Source of the DNA: Gluconacetobacter tumulisoli
Lineage (GTDB): Bacteria; Pseudomonadota; Alphaproteobacteria; Acetobacterales; Acetobacteraceae
Length of the DNA stretch: 64,000 nt
Direction of reading: 5' to 3'
NCBI RefSeq assembly: GCF_014174155.1
Contig: NZ_JABEQM010000013.1
Location: 32,953-96,952 of the forward strand
Below are positions 50,437-59,284 of this stretch, one piece after another. The notes beneath the pieces were generated by a model. The model saw only the letters and a program-made list of their open reading frames with translations, had not been told where the DNA came from and did not search any database. The first letter of the stretch is position 1; each line of letters starts with the position of its first letter. The position numbers and the translations under genes were made by a program.

Positions 50437-51393
50437 ATGATAACCATACCCCATCTCAAAAGTATAAATCCACCACTGGTTATATTTGGCAGCGTCAATA
50501 TCGACGTTGTCGCGCGCCTGACGCGCCTGCCTGCCCCCGGCGAGACGCTGCATGCCCTGGGTGCGCATCTGGGACTGGGCGGCAAGGGCGCCAACCAGGC
50601 GGTCGCGGCGGCACGCCTGGGGGCCGCGGTCGTGCTGGCCGGTCGTACGGGGGACGACATGTTCGCGGATTACGCGCGCACGGCCCTGCTGCATGAGGGC
50701 GTAAATTCGGACCATCTGTTCCGCACGCGCCAGGACATGACCGGCCTGGCGATGATCTGCACCGATGCCGCGGGGGAAAACAGCATCGCCGTCGCCGGCG
50801 GCGCCAACATGACCATGGACGAATCGGACGTGGACCGTCTGGCCCCGCTTCTGGCCGCGAACGCCATCGTGCTGATGCAATGCGAGATCCCGATGGGTGT
50901 CATTCTTGCTGCCGCCCGCCGGATCGCGGGAATCGGGGCGACGCTGGTTCTGGACCCCGCGCCGGTACCGGCCGCCGGCCTGCCCGACGAACTGTTCGGC
51001 CTGGCCAGCGTAATGACCCCCAACGAGACCGAAACCGAATTGCTGACCGGCCTGCGCCCGCATGATGCCGACAGCGCGCTGGAGGCCGCGCGGCGTCTGC
51101 ATGCGCGCGGCCTGGAACGTGCCATCGTCAAACTGGGCGCCCGGGGCGTCCTGTTCTCCGACGCCGGGGGCCACGGGTTCATCCCGCCGTTCCAGGTTAC
51201 GGCCATCGACAGCGTCGCGGCGGGGGATTGCTTCAATGGCGGCCTGGCGGTCGCCCTGTCACGGGGCATGGAACTAGGCCCCGCCACGCGCTTCGCCGCC
51301 GCCTGCGGCGCCCTGGCCACCACGCGCAAGGGCGCGTCCGAAGCCGCCCCCACCCTGGCGGAGGTCGAAGCCCTGCTGGCCGCCCAGCCGTGA
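50437..51393 (+). CDS. rbsK: Ribokinase-family sugar kinase
   Basis: A 318-residue PfkB-fold kinase. Signature 1 is LGLGGKGANQAVAAARLGA (substrate loop) and signature 2 is DSVAAGDCFNGGLAVALSRG with the catalytic Asp. The N-terminal NIDVVARLTRLPAPGETL is also typical of RbsK. It phosphorylates ribose or a similar pentose. ATG at 50437 is preferred over a GTG three codons upstream. It diverges from the mucR gene and has no transporter beside it, so ribose itself is likely but not certain. Confidence 0.88.
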   Translation: MITIPHLKSINPPLVIFGSVNIDVVARLTRLPAPGETLHALGAHLGLGGKGANQAVAAARLGAAVVLAGRTGDDMFADYARTALLHEGVNSDHLFRTRQDMTGLAMICTDAAGENSIAVAGGANMTMDESDVDRLAPLLAANAIVLMQCEIPMGVILAAARRIAGIGATLVLDPAPVPAAGLPDELFGLASVMTPNETETELLTGLRPHDADSALEAARRLHARGLERAIVKLGARGVLFSDAGGHGFIPPFQVTAIDSVAAGDCFNGGLAVALSRGMELGPATRFAAACGALATTRKGASEAAPTLAEVEALLAAQP

Positions 51394-51401
51394 AAACCTG
51401 A

Positions 51402-51432
51402 ATCAGAAAACGGCTTGCTCCCGCTTTCTGAT
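51402..51432 (+). terminator. Hairpin after ribokinase
   Basis: ATCAGAAA (51402-51409) pairs with TTTCTGAT (51425-51432), with an inner CGG/CCG pairing. It begins 8 nt after the stop codon. The T-rich arm is inside the stem and no run follows. Confidence 0.5.
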
Positions 51433-51570
51433 GACCTTCCCCGCCCTTCTCCACGTCGCGGTTCAGGCGCCGACTGCGCGCATGTCCTGGCAGGCTTTCA
51501 GACTCCGTTTGAAAACGCCTGTTGCGGACCGAAAGGGACGCGCAGCGGCACGCCCGGCATGTGTTTCCGA

Positions 51571-51630
51571 GCAGCGGAGCGCAGCGGCCGTGCTGGCCGC
51601 CCGCCGCGAAGCACGGGAAACGCGCGTCCG
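51571..51630. repeat. Copy 2 of a dispersed intergenic repeat
   Basis: Contains GCGGAGCGCAGCGGCC, TGGCCGCCCGCC, GAAGCAC and GAAACGCGCG in the same order as at 10207-10265. It lies between the convergent ribokinase and flavin monooxygenase genes. Function unknown; could be a REP-like element or a diverged terminator. Confidence 0.45.
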
Positions 51631-51661
51631 ATCCCGGCAAAAGATGTTTTCAAACGGTTTC

Positions 51662-52717
51662 TCAGATGTCCGCGAGCGGCCCGAGTTCGCGCTCCACCAA
51701 CGGTATGACCTCCTCGGCAAATCGCTCCAGCGATTTTCGCGCGCGCGCCAAGGGCATGTCACCGAACTGGAAGAAACAATTATAATGACGCGGCCGGAGG
51801 GCGCGTATTTCGGCGATCATCTTCTCCGCCACCAACGCCGGCGCGCCAATCAGCAGATTATCGCGGAATGTTTCGAGGGGCGGCTCGTCAGGAAGCGGAT
51901 CGGCGTCGACGAATACGCCGTCGAGCTTGAAGTTGCTGAAGCGAAGGCTATGCACCATGCGGCCGACGTAGCGCGCACGCTCGGCCGCTTCCAGCGCCTC
52001 GGTCGTGGAATCGGTCACATGAATATACTGCTGAACCGCCACAGGCATCGAGGCGGGATCCAGGCCGGCACTGGTCCAGGCCTTCCGCACGTTCCCGGCA
52101 ATACCGATCAGCGCCTCGCTGCCGCGCCATCCCGCCGTGATGAAGGGCGTGGCGTTCCATCTGGCAAGCGCCGCGAGAATCTCCGGATGGGGCGACGTGC
52201 AGTAGAGTGGCGGCATGGTCCCCGATTTCGTGCGCACCGCGAATATTGTTTCCGGCACGCTGGCCCATTTGCCGCGAAAGCGCACATGGCCCTCGGCCAA
52301 CGCCCCTTCGATGATCTTCCAATACTCCATGAAGACGTCGGCCTTATGCGCCACGTCCGCACCCAGGCCCTCGAACTCATAGGCCTGGTAACCCGTGCCC
52401 AGACCGATCACCGCCCGGCCGTCGGACATGTTGTCGAGCAGCGCGATTTCCTGAGCAACCCGCATCGGGTTGTAGAGCGGCAGGATGATGACGCCCGTGC
52501 CCAACTTGATGCGCGAGGTGCATGAGGCCATGTGCGCCGCCATCATCAGGGGCGACATGGAAACGGAATAATTGGTGAAATGATGTTCGGCGAACCATGC
52601 GATTTCGAAGCCGGCCAGCTCGGCCGTCGCGACCATCACGCGCGTATCGTCGATGATTCCCGGCACGCCGCCAGGATTGTCACGATAACACATCAGGCTG
52701 AACAAACCGAGATGCAT
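51662..52717 (-). CDS. LLM-class flavin-dependent oxidoreductase (luciferase-like monooxygenase)
   Basis: A 351-residue TIM-barrel protein of the bacterial luciferase superfamily. Marks are FEIAWFAEHHFTNYSVSMSP, KLGTGVIILPLYNPMRVAQE, LDNMSDGRAVIGLGTGYQAY and the GAPALVAEKM closing region. It would use reduced FMN or F420; with no F420 genes known in such organisms, FMN is likely. It diverges from the ABC-transporter operon across 392 nt, and a second LLM enzyme is encoded at the end of that operon, so the two may oxidise the same imported compound in steps. No flavin reductase gene is adjacent. Confidence 0.85.
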   Translation of the reverse strand: MHLGLFSLMCYRDNPGGVPGIIDDTRVMVATAELAGFEIAWFAEHHFTNYSVSMSPLMMAAHMASCTSRIKLGTGVIILPLYNPMRVAQEIALLDNMSDGRAVIGLGTGYQAYEFEGLGADVAHKADVFMEYWKIIEGALAEGHVRFRGKWASVPETIFAVRTKSGTMPPLYCTSPHPEILAALARWNATPFITAGWRGSEALIGIAGNVRKAWTSAGLDPASMPVAVQQYIHVTDSTTEALEAAERARYVGRMVHSLRFSNFKLDGVFVDADPLPDEPPLETFRDNLLIGAPALVAEKMIAEIRALRPRHYNCFFQFGDMPLARARKSLERFAEEVIPLVERELGPLADI

Positions 52718-53109
52718 GGCATTGTGTCCTTTTCAAAACAATTATGAAGACCGGCCTCGGGCCCTGTCATATCATTCCGCAATCGTTGCGGCTTTCCGAC
52801 CATCTGACGCTTCCCGTCGGGCGGTATGGCAGAAGACCAGGTCCACGACAGTTTCACGCTCGCCCCATGTCCGGTCGAAGACCCACGCGGCGCCACAAAC
52901 GCGCCCTCACGCACCCTCGGCGCCCGCAAACCATCATGCACCTCCGTTTCGTATAAAAATACATTTATGCGATTAATTTGGTTAAAATTATACCACGCAT
53001 AATTCAACGTGGAATATAGACGCGCGTCCACCGATCTGCCATCCTGAGGCGACAGTGACATGGCGAGCATGGGGATCGCCAGACGACAGGCATCCGTAGG
53101 AGATCGATC
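52718..53109. promoter_or_regulatory. Divergent control region of the flavin/ABC module
   Basis: 392 bases between the LLM gene (minus) and the binding-protein gene (plus). The stretch 52950-53010 is markedly AT-rich and includes TTATGCG (52973-52979) facing CGCATAA (52996-53002), a 7-bp inverted repeat, and CCACG/CGTGG just after. This is the likely promoter and operator area for the ABC operon. A Shine-Dalgarno AGGAG is at 53098-53102. No gene is seen in it. Confidence 0.5.
53098..53102 (+). promoter_or_regulatory. Shine-Dalgarno AGGAG that decides a CTG start
   Basis: AGGAG is followed after 7 nt by CTG (53110-53112), the first codon of a clear signal peptide in frame with the binding protein. 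No ATG, GTG or TTG exists between the in-frame TGA at 53055-53057 and the signal peptide core, so the CTG is the best start. Confidence 0.65.
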
Positions 53110-54735
53110 CTGAAACCCGACAGCCTCGCAGTACTTCTGGTCGCTGCGGTCTCCTCGACAGTATTTCCGGCTCTTGCATACGCGCAGGCACCATTTTCGG
53201 GCGGCGAGCTGATCTATCTCGACCCGCAGCCGCACACCAATCTCTATCCGCCGGCGGCGGGATTCTATCCCAACGGCGGGATCCTGGACCAGGTCGCGGA
53301 CCGCCTGACATGGCAGAACCCGCGCACGCTGGAAATCGAGCCCTGGCTCGCGCAGTCCTGGTCCAGCAACGCCGACGATACCGAGTTCACCTTCCACCTT
53401 CGTCCCGGTGTGACATTCTCGGACGGCAGCAGGCTCGATGCGCAGGCCGTTGCCCTGAATTACGAGACCTATGGCAAGGGAAACAAGGCGCTCCACTTCC
53501 CGGTCTCGGAAGTCATCAACAATTTCGACCATGCGGAGGTTCTCGACCCGCTTACCGTGAGATTTCATTTCACGCGTCCCTCTCCCGGCTTTCTCCAGGG
53601 GACGTCGGTCATCGGTTCGGGAATCGTCTCGCCTGCCACCCTCTCCCACCCGTTTGATGAACTGGGTGTCGGCACGCAGATCATCGGCTCCGGGCCGTTC
53701 GTGATCGCACGCGACATTCCCGGCAAGGAGGTCGATCTCGTGGCGCGACGCGATTACGCGTGGCCCCCCGCCTCGCGGGCCGGACAGACGCGCGCGTGGC
53801 TGGACGGCGTGAAAATCCTCGTGACCCCGGAAGACAGCATCCGCGTCGGCGCGCTGCTCGCGGGCCAGGCGGCCCTCATCCGCCAGGTCGAGGCCTATGA
53901 CGAGGAGCAGGTCACGCTGGCCGGTTATCGCCTGTACGCCCCGTCCACGCGCGGGGTGAACACGGAAATCGCCTTCAGGCCCGACAATCCCCTGGTCGCG
54001 GACATCCGGGTGCGCGAGGCCCTGCTGCATGCCACCGACCGGCGGGAAATCGCCGATACGCTCTATTCCCCGAACTATCCGCTCGCGCGGTCGGTCCTCT
54101 CGGCCCAGGCTGCCGGATTCCGCGATCTTTCCGACAGGCTCAGCTTCGATCCGCAACGCGCCGGGCAGCTTCTGGACGAATCCGGCTGGCGCGTGGGCCC
54201 GGACGGCCTGCGCCACAAGGACGGAACGACGCTCACGCTTGGAATCCACGTCTCCCAGCCGCACCCTCAGAACAAGACGATGCTGGAACTGATTGCCCAG
54301 CAATGGCGCAAGGTCGGCGTCCAGCTCAACGTCATGTCGGGCTCGGCGGCGGGAATCATCCTCGACAATCTCGATCCGCTGCGCACACCCGTCACGGTGT
54401 CGGAGGTCGGGCGCGCCGACCCGGACGTGATGAAGAGCGAGTTTTTCCCGGCCAACCGGGATACGCTCCTGCAAAAGGGCGGGCAGAGCGCCAAGGTTCG
54501 GAATTTCCATGACGACACGTTGGACGCGCTGCTTCTGGAAATCGCCTCGGATACCGATCCGCGGGACCGGCTTGGACGCCTGGGGGACCTTCAGGAGTAT
54601 ATCGTGAAAAACGCCTATACGATCCCGATCTTCGAGGAGCCCCAGGTCTATGCCGGCGCGCCCGGCGTGCATGGCGTCAGCTTCGAGGCCGTCGGCCGCC
54701 CGAGCTTCTACGGCATATGGCTGGACCGGCGATGA
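53110..54735 (+). CDS. ABC transporter substrate-binding protein, oligopeptide (SBP_bac_5) family, apparent CTG start
   Basis: A 541-residue periplasmic binding protein. From the CTG at 53110 the protein begins with a textbook signal peptide (SLAVLLVAAVSSTVFPALAY then AQA), placing the mature start at FSGGELIYLDPQP. Lobe marks are ILDQVADRLTWQN, EPWLAQSWSSNADDTEFTFH, VTFSDGSRLDAQAV, VREALLHATDRREIADTLYS and RRVGVQLNVM-like WRKVGVQLNVMSG. A start at the first ATG (53410) would delete the signal peptide and 100 residues of domain I. It resembles, as I recall, the binding protein of the KPN_01854-type cluster found with LLM and CMD enzymes. It is coupled by ATGA to the permease gene. Confidence 0.87.
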   Translation: MKPDSLAVLLVAAVSSTVFPALAYAQAPFSGGELIYLDPQPHTNLYPPAAGFYPNGGILDQVADRLTWQNPRTLEIEPWLAQSWSSNADDTEFTFHLRPGVTFSDGSRLDAQAVALNYETYGKGNKALHFPVSEVINNFDHAEVLDPLTVRFHFTRPSPGFLQGTSVIGSGIVSPATLSHPFDELGVGTQIIGSGPFVIARDIPGKEVDLVARRDYAWPPASRAGQTRAWLDGVKILVTPEDSIRVGALLAGQAALIRQVEAYDEEQVTLAGYRLYAPSTRGVNTEIAFRPDNPLVADIRVREALLHATDRREIADTLYSPNYPLARSVLSAQAAGFRDLSDRLSFDPQRAGQLLDESGWRVGPDGLRHKDGTTLTLGIHVSQPHPQNKTMLELIAQQWRKVGVQLNVMSGSAAGIILDNLDPLRTPVTVSEVGRADPDVMKSEFFPANRDTLLQKGGQSAKVRNFHDDTLDALLLEIASDTDPRDRLGRLGDLQEYIVKNAYTIPIFEEPQVYAGAPGVHGVSFEAVGRPSFYGIWLDRR

Positions 54736-55739
54736 CCCGATCCGCACCGGCGACTCGTCCCCCGGCCGCATATGCCGAGACGGCGGCACGTATCGCCGTC
54801 CGCGCCGGCCATGCCCTGCTTGTACTCTGGGGCGCGTTCACGCTGACCTTCGTGCTCCTGCAACTGATGCCGGGCGATGCCGTCATGATCCGCTTCATGG
54901 ATCCCGAACTCGGCCTCACGCCCGCGCAGATCGCTGCAATCCGCCTGTCCTACGGCACGGGGGCTTCGCCCTTCGTTCAGTATGTCCATACGCTCGGACA
55001 GATGCTGCACGGGAATTTCGGCTACTCGGTGCAACTCGGCGTTCCGGTTTCCTCCCTGCTGGCGACCACCCTCCCCGTCACGCTGCGCCTCGCCGTCTGC
55101 GGTTTCGTCGCGGCGATGACCTGGACGTTCGCCGTTGCCGTCGCCGCCACCCTGCTGCCCTGGGCATGGGCCCGCGGACTGGCCCGCGCGCTTCCGGGCC
55201 TGTGGGGCGCGGTGCCGCTGTACTGGTCGGGAATCCTGGTGATCCAGGTCGTCTCGTTCCGCCTGCACCTCATTCCCGTGATCGGCGTAGGCCCGTGGGA
55301 GGGGATGATTCTGCCGGCGCTCGCCGTCAGCCTGCCGGTCGCGGCGCCACTGGCGCAGATCCTGCTGCAGCATGTGGACGAAACCGCGAATCTTCCGTTC
55401 GCAACCGTTGCCCGCACCAAGGGCGCGAGCCCGGCCTCGGTTTTCTGGCGGCACATCATTCCAAACGCCATGCTGCCGTTCCTGACGATGGGTGGCCTGG
55501 TATTCGGCGAATTGCTTGCCGGGGCGGTGGTGACCGAGACGGTCTTCGGGCTTGACGGCGTCGGCCAGCTGACCCGGCAGGCTGTCGCCGGGCAGGACGT
55601 CGCGGTCCTCCAGGCGGTGGTGATGATCTCGGCGACGAGCTTCGTCACCATCAATTTCATCATCGACCTGCTCTACCCCGTCCTCAATCCGACCCTGCGC
55701 CACCGGGCGAGGCGCCCGACCCGGAGCCGCGCGTCATGA
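54732..55739 (+). CDS. ABC transporter permease, DppB/OppB-like
   Basis: A 335-residue inner-membrane permease with six helices. The N-terminal helix (ALLVLWGAFTLTFVLLQLMP) with PGD after it, the periplasmic YGTGASPFVQYVHTLGQMLH segment and the EAA loop (ARTKGASPASVFWRHIIPNA) are those of DppB-type subunits. The ATG at 54732 overlaps the binding-protein stop (ATGA). It forms the channel with the next permease. Confidence 0.9.
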   Translation: MTRSAPATRPPAAYAETAARIAVRAGHALLVLWGAFTLTFVLLQLMPGDAVMIRFMDPELGLTPAQIAAIRLSYGTGASPFVQYVHTLGQMLHGNFGYSVQLGVPVSSLLATTLPVTLRLAVCGFVAAMTWTFAVAVAATLLPWAWARGLARALPGLWGAVPLYWSGILVIQVVSFRLHLIPVIGVGPWEGMILPALAVSLPVAAPLAQILLQHVDETANLPFATVARTKGASPASVFWRHIIPNAMLPFLTMGGLVFGELLAGAVVTETVFGLDGVGQLTRQAVAGQDVAVLQAVVMISATSFVTINFIIDLLYPVLNPTLRHRARRPTRSRAS

Positions 55740-56551
55740 AAATTCCACCACTTTCCCAAATTTCGCTCGCCGCCTCGTGGCTGCTGCTCGGCCTGCTGCT
55801 GGCGATGGTCGCCGACCCGGCCCTCTTCACCCGCTACAGCGCCACCGCCGGCGCCGCGGTCGAGCATCTGCGCGCACCCAGCGGCGCGCATTGGTTCGGA
55901 ACCGACCAGTTGGGACGGGACGTGTTCGCAAGGATCATTTACGGCGCGAACCGCACGCTCCCTGCCGCCCTGATCGCCGTGGCGACGGGATTGCTCGCCG
56001 GGGCCGGTATCGGCGCCCTGGCCGGCGCGGCCGGGGGCCGGGTCGACGCCGTGCTTACCGGCCTCATGGACGTTCTCATGTCCATTCCCGAACTGCTGAT
56101 GTCCCTCACGATCGTGATCCTGCTTGGCTTCGGCACGATCCATGCCGCGATCGCCGTGGGCATCGGCCAGATCGCCGGCTTCGCCCGCATCGTACGGGGC
56201 GACGTGACGCGGATCAGCGCCATGACGTTCGTCGAGGCCGCGCGCGGCGGCGGCGCCACCTTCGCCGGCGTGCTGTGGCGCCACGTCCTGCCCAACTGCA
56301 TGACGTCGCTCATCGGCCTGTCGGTTCTCCGCTACAGCACCGCGATCCTGTCCATCGCGACACTGGGGTTTCTCGGCTATGGCGCGCCGCCACCGGCACC
56401 GGAATGGGGATTGATGATCTCGGAAGGCCGAGACTACCTGGCCACGGCGTGGTGGATGACCACCTTCCCCGGCCTGGCCGTGCTGCTGGTCGCACTCGCC
56501 ACCACCCGGATCAGCCGCACCATCGTCGATCCCGCGGGCAAGCGCCGATGA
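55736..56551 (+). CDS. ABC transporter permease, DppC/OppC-like
   Basis: A 271-residue permease. The start of the periplasmic part, HWFGTDQLGRDVFARIIYGA, is the DppC signature, and the EAA loop is ARGGGATFAGVLWRHVLPNC. It lacks the usual longer N-terminal extension of DppC but keeps the helices. Start at 55736 overlaps the previous stop (ATGA), and its own stop overlaps the ATPase start, so stoichiometric synthesis is expected. Confidence 0.9.
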   Translation: MKIPPLSQISLAASWLLLGLLLAMVADPALFTRYSATAGAAVEHLRAPSGAHWFGTDQLGRDVFARIIYGANRTLPAALIAVATGLLAGAGIGALAGAAGGRVDAVLTGLMDVLMSIPELLMSLTIVILLGFGTIHAAIAVGIGQIAGFARIVRGDVTRISAMTFVEAARGGGATFAGVLWRHVLPNCMTSLIGLSVLRYSTAILSIATLGFLGYGAPPPAPEWGLMISEGRDYLATAWWMTTFPGLAVLLVALATTRISRTIVDPAGKRR

Positions 56552-58209
56552 GTCCCTCGAATTTCCGTCTCCGCCCCGACGCGCCTGCCGCCCCCGCCAT
56601 GGGACCGGTACTGGACGTGAAGGATCTTCGCATCTCCTATTCCGCCAGGACGGTGGTTCACGGCGTCTCGTTCCAGGCGGCCCGTGGGGAAACGACGGCC
56701 GTCATCGGTGAATCAGGCTCGGGGAAATCGACCATCGCCCGCGCGATCATCGGCCTCCTGCCCCAGGGCGCCCACCTGGAATCCGGAACGATCACGTTGG
56801 CGGGGGACACGCTGACACGCCGGCCCTCCCACGAGTTCGACGGCATCCGCGGGCGGCGCATCGGCTTCGTGCCGCAGGATCCGTCCAACTCCCTGGATCC
56901 GGTGGCCACCATCGGCGCCCATGTCGGCGAGATGTTTCGCCTGCACACGACCCTGTCCCGCGCCGAAACCCGGGAGCGCGTGCTGGCGCTCCTGGATCGT
57001 GTGGGTCTGTCCGACCCTGTCCTCCGTTTCTCGCAATATCCGCATGAACTTTCCGGCGGCATGCGGCAGCGGGTCCTGATCGCGGGCGCGATCGCGCTCA
57101 ACCCCGATCTGATCGTGGCGGACGAGCCCACCAGTGCGCTGGATGTGACCGTGCAGCGGCAGATCCTGGACCTGCTGGACGGCTTGCGCGCGGAACACGG
57201 CACGTCGATCCTGCTGATCACCCACGATCTTGCCATCGCGAAGGACCGTGCCCGCGACACCATTGTCCTGCGGAGCGGCCGGATCGAGGAGCAAGACGAC
57301 ACTGCGAAGATTTTCGCCGCCCCCCGGGCGGACTATACGAAACGCCTGATCGCCGACCTGCCGGTCTTCGCGCCTCGACCGCCGCCTGCCGATATCCCGG
57401 CGGCAGACGCAGCCGATGCCGTCGTGGTCTCGAACCTGCGCGTCGCCTACCCGACCGGCCGGCACCAGACACGCCTGGCCGTCGATTCCGTTTCGTTTCG
57501 CGTTCGCGCCGGAACGACCCACGCCATCGTCGGCGAATCAGGTTCGGGAAAGACGACGATCCTGCGTTGCCTGACCGGTCTCATCATGCCGGACGCCGGC
57601 ACGATCCTGATCGAGGGGGAGGATATCGCCCATGCGCGCGGTCCCGCCCGACGCGCCATGCTGCGCCATATCCAGCTGGTCTATCAGAATCCCTGGGCGT
57701 CTCTCGACCCGAGGCAGAGCGTGCGCCAGATCATCGAGGAGCCGCTCCGCAATTTCGCGATCGACAGTCCGGCCGGACGCCGCGCGCGTGTCGAGGCGAT
57801 GCTGGACCGGGTCCACCTGCCACGCACCTTGCTCGACCGCCGCCCTGCCGAAATGTCCGGCGGCCAGTGCCAGCGCGTGGCCCTTGCCCGCGCGCTGGTG
57901 ATCGAGCCACGCATCCTGGTCCTTGACGAGGTGGTATCCGCGCTCGACGTGACCGTGCAGGCGCGGGTCCTGGACCTGCTGGCCGAACTGCGCCGGGATC
58001 TCGGCCTGACCTATATATTCGTCTCGCACGATCTGGCCGTGGTTCGCCAGATTGCCGATACGCTCTCGGTGATCCGTCATGGCAGGCAGGTCGAGCGCGG
58101 CCCGGCGGACACTCTCTTCGACGCGCCCGCCGAGCCCTATACGAAGCTGCTCCTCGCCGCGATTCCGGGCCAGGGAAATGCGGCACCCGTCCAGCTACAG
58201 GAGACATGA
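56548..58209 (+). CDS. ABC transporter ATPase, fused DppD-DppF type (two ATP-binding domains)
   Basis: A 553-residue cytoplasmic protein carrying both ATPases of a dipeptide-type importer in one chain. Domain 1 (about 15-265): Walker A GESGSGKST, signature LSGGMRQRVLIAGA, Walker B LIVADEPTSALD. Domain 2 (about 290-545): Walker A GESGSGKTT, signature MSGGQCQRVALARA, Walker B ILVLDEVVSALD. A short Pro/Ala-rich linker (APRPPPADIPAADAAD) joins them. In domain 2 the Walker B is followed by VVSALD instead of PTSALD, a mild variant. Start overlaps the DppC-like stop (ATGA). Confidence 0.92.
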   Translation: MSPSNFRLRPDAPAAPAMGPVLDVKDLRISYSARTVVHGVSFQAARGETTAVIGESGSGKSTIARAIIGLLPQGAHLESGTITLAGDTLTRRPSHEFDGIRGRRIGFVPQDPSNSLDPVATIGAHVGEMFRLHTTLSRAETRERVLALLDRVGLSDPVLRFSQYPHELSGGMRQRVLIAGAIALNPDLIVADEPTSALDVTVQRQILDLLDGLRAEHGTSILLITHDLAIAKDRARDTIVLRSGRIEEQDDTAKIFAAPRADYTKRLIADLPVFAPRPPPADIPAADAADAVVVSNLRVAYPTGRHQTRLAVDSVSFRVRAGTTHAIVGESGSGKTTILRCLTGLIMPDAGTILIEGEDIAHARGPARRAMLRHIQLVYQNPWASLDPRQSVRQIIEEPLRNFAIDSPAGRRARVEAMLDRVHLPRTLLDRRPAEMSGGQCQRVALARALVIEPRILVLDEVVSALDVTVQARVLDLLAELRRDLGLTYIFVSHDLAVVRQIADTLSVIRHGRQVERGPADTLFDAPAEPYTKLLLAAIPGQGNAAPVQLQET

Positions 58210-58213
58210 TGCG

Positions 58214-59260
58214 ATGACCGTGTCCGCCGCACCGACCTTCGCCTTCTTCACCCGCCTTCTGGACGATGGCGACGCCCTCACACGGTATCGCCTGGCGACG
58301 GAACAGATCGTGCATGCCGAACATCACGGTTTCGAAACGGCATGGGTGGCGCAGCATCATTTTCACCCCGACCAGGGCGGCCTGCCGTCGCCCTTTGTCT
58401 TTCTCGCCAATGTCGCAGCGAAAACGCAGGCGATCCGGCTCGGCACCGGCATCGTGACCCTGCCGCTGGAAAACCCGATCCGGGTCGCGGAAGACGCGAT
58501 CGTCTTTGACCTGCTGAGTGGAAACCGTCTCGAATTCGGGGTCGGACCCGGCGGCACATCCGAAAGCTTCGAGGCGTTCGGACTCGATGGCGCCCGGCGC
58601 AACCCGATCATGGAGGACAACCTCGCGGTCGTGCGCGATGCATGGCGCGGCCAGCCCTTCCCCGGCGGGGCGCTCCTCTACCCGGAGGCGCAGTCGCTCG
58701 GCGCACGCATCTGGCAGGCCACGTTCTCCACCCGTGGTGGGGCCCGCGCAGGCAGCGCCGGAGACGGTCTGATGCTGTCGCGAACCCAGCCCCGCCCCGA
58801 CAGGGCGCCTGATGATCAGGCCCCTATTCCTCTCGACGATATCCAGAACCCGATTATCGATTCCTATCTCGCCGACCATCCGGCGGGACAGGCCCCGCGG
58901 ATTCTTGCGTCACGAAGCGTGTTCGTCGCAGACGATCGCCAGACGGCCCTCGACCTGGCCCTGATCGGCATCCGTCGCTTCATCGCCGCCACGGGACGCG
59001 TTCCCAACGGCGGCCCTGCGAACGCGCCAGAGGATGCCGATCCGGTATCACCCTGGACGTTGATCCGGTCCATGGACCTGCATGTCGGGACGCCCGACGA
59101 CGTGATCCGCTCCCTCTCCGCCGACAGCGTGCTGGGGCGCGCGACCGAGGTCGCGTTCCAGGTCCACCCGATCGATCCACCCCATGCGGCGACGCTCCGA
59201 TCGATCGAACTGATTGCCCGCGAGGTCGCGCCGGCCCTGGGCCTGCGGCCCGCGCGATAA
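58214..59260 (+). CDS. LLM-class flavin-dependent oxidoreductase (KPN_01858-like)
   Basis: A 348-residue luciferase-like protein. Marks are TFAFFTRLLDDGDALTRYRL, GFETAWVAQHHFHPDQGGLP, IRLGTGIVTLPLENPIRVAE and VFDLLSGNRLEFGVGPGGTS. I recall a family of FMN-dependent luciferase-like enzymes defined by its presence in ABC-CMD clusters, which this matches in context and length. ATG at 58214 follows the ATPase stop by 4 nt (TGATGCGATG). Its TAA stop forms the loop of a strong hairpin shared with the convergent CMD operon. Confidence 0.84.
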   Translation: MTVSAAPTFAFFTRLLDDGDALTRYRLATEQIVHAEHHGFETAWVAQHHFHPDQGGLPSPFVFLANVAAKTQAIRLGTGIVTLPLENPIRVAEDAIVFDLLSGNRLEFGVGPGGTSESFEAFGLDGARRNPIMEDNLAVVRDAWRGQPFPGGALLYPEAQSLGARIWQATFSTRGGARAGSAGDGLMLSRTQPRPDRAPDDQAPIPLDDIQNPIIDSYLADHPAGQAPRILASRSVFVADDRQTALDLALIGIRRFIAATGRVPNGGPANAPEDADPVSPWTLIRSMDLHVGTPDDVIRSLSADSVLGRATEVAFQVHPIDPPHAATLRSIELIAREVAPALGLRPAR

Positions 59261-59269
59261 TCGCGCGGG
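59249..59269. terminator. Bidirectional hairpin with the TAA stop as its loop
   Basis: CCCGCGCGA (59249-59257), TAA (59258-59260, the stop codon of the LLM gene), TCGCGCGGG (59261-59269). A perfect 9-bp stem, located between convergent operons (next gene ends at 59285). It has no T tract and would work as a symmetric end for both transcripts. Confidence 0.65.
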
Positions 59270-59284
59270 GCCTGGCAGGTCCGG

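Noticed and set aside
52950..53015. AT-rich patch as an insertion-sequence end
   Set aside because: The inverted repeat is only 7 bp and internal to one intergenic region, with no transposase; promoter function is more economical.
53410..54735. Binding-protein start at the first ATG
   Set aside because: It would lose the signal peptide and conserved domain I, which are encoded in frame from 53110 with a good ribosome site.
52693..54789. 698-codon minus-strand frame opposite the binding protein
   Set aside because: It overlaps the LLM start and the whole binding protein; no recognisable domain, composition typical of antisense of GC-rich genes.
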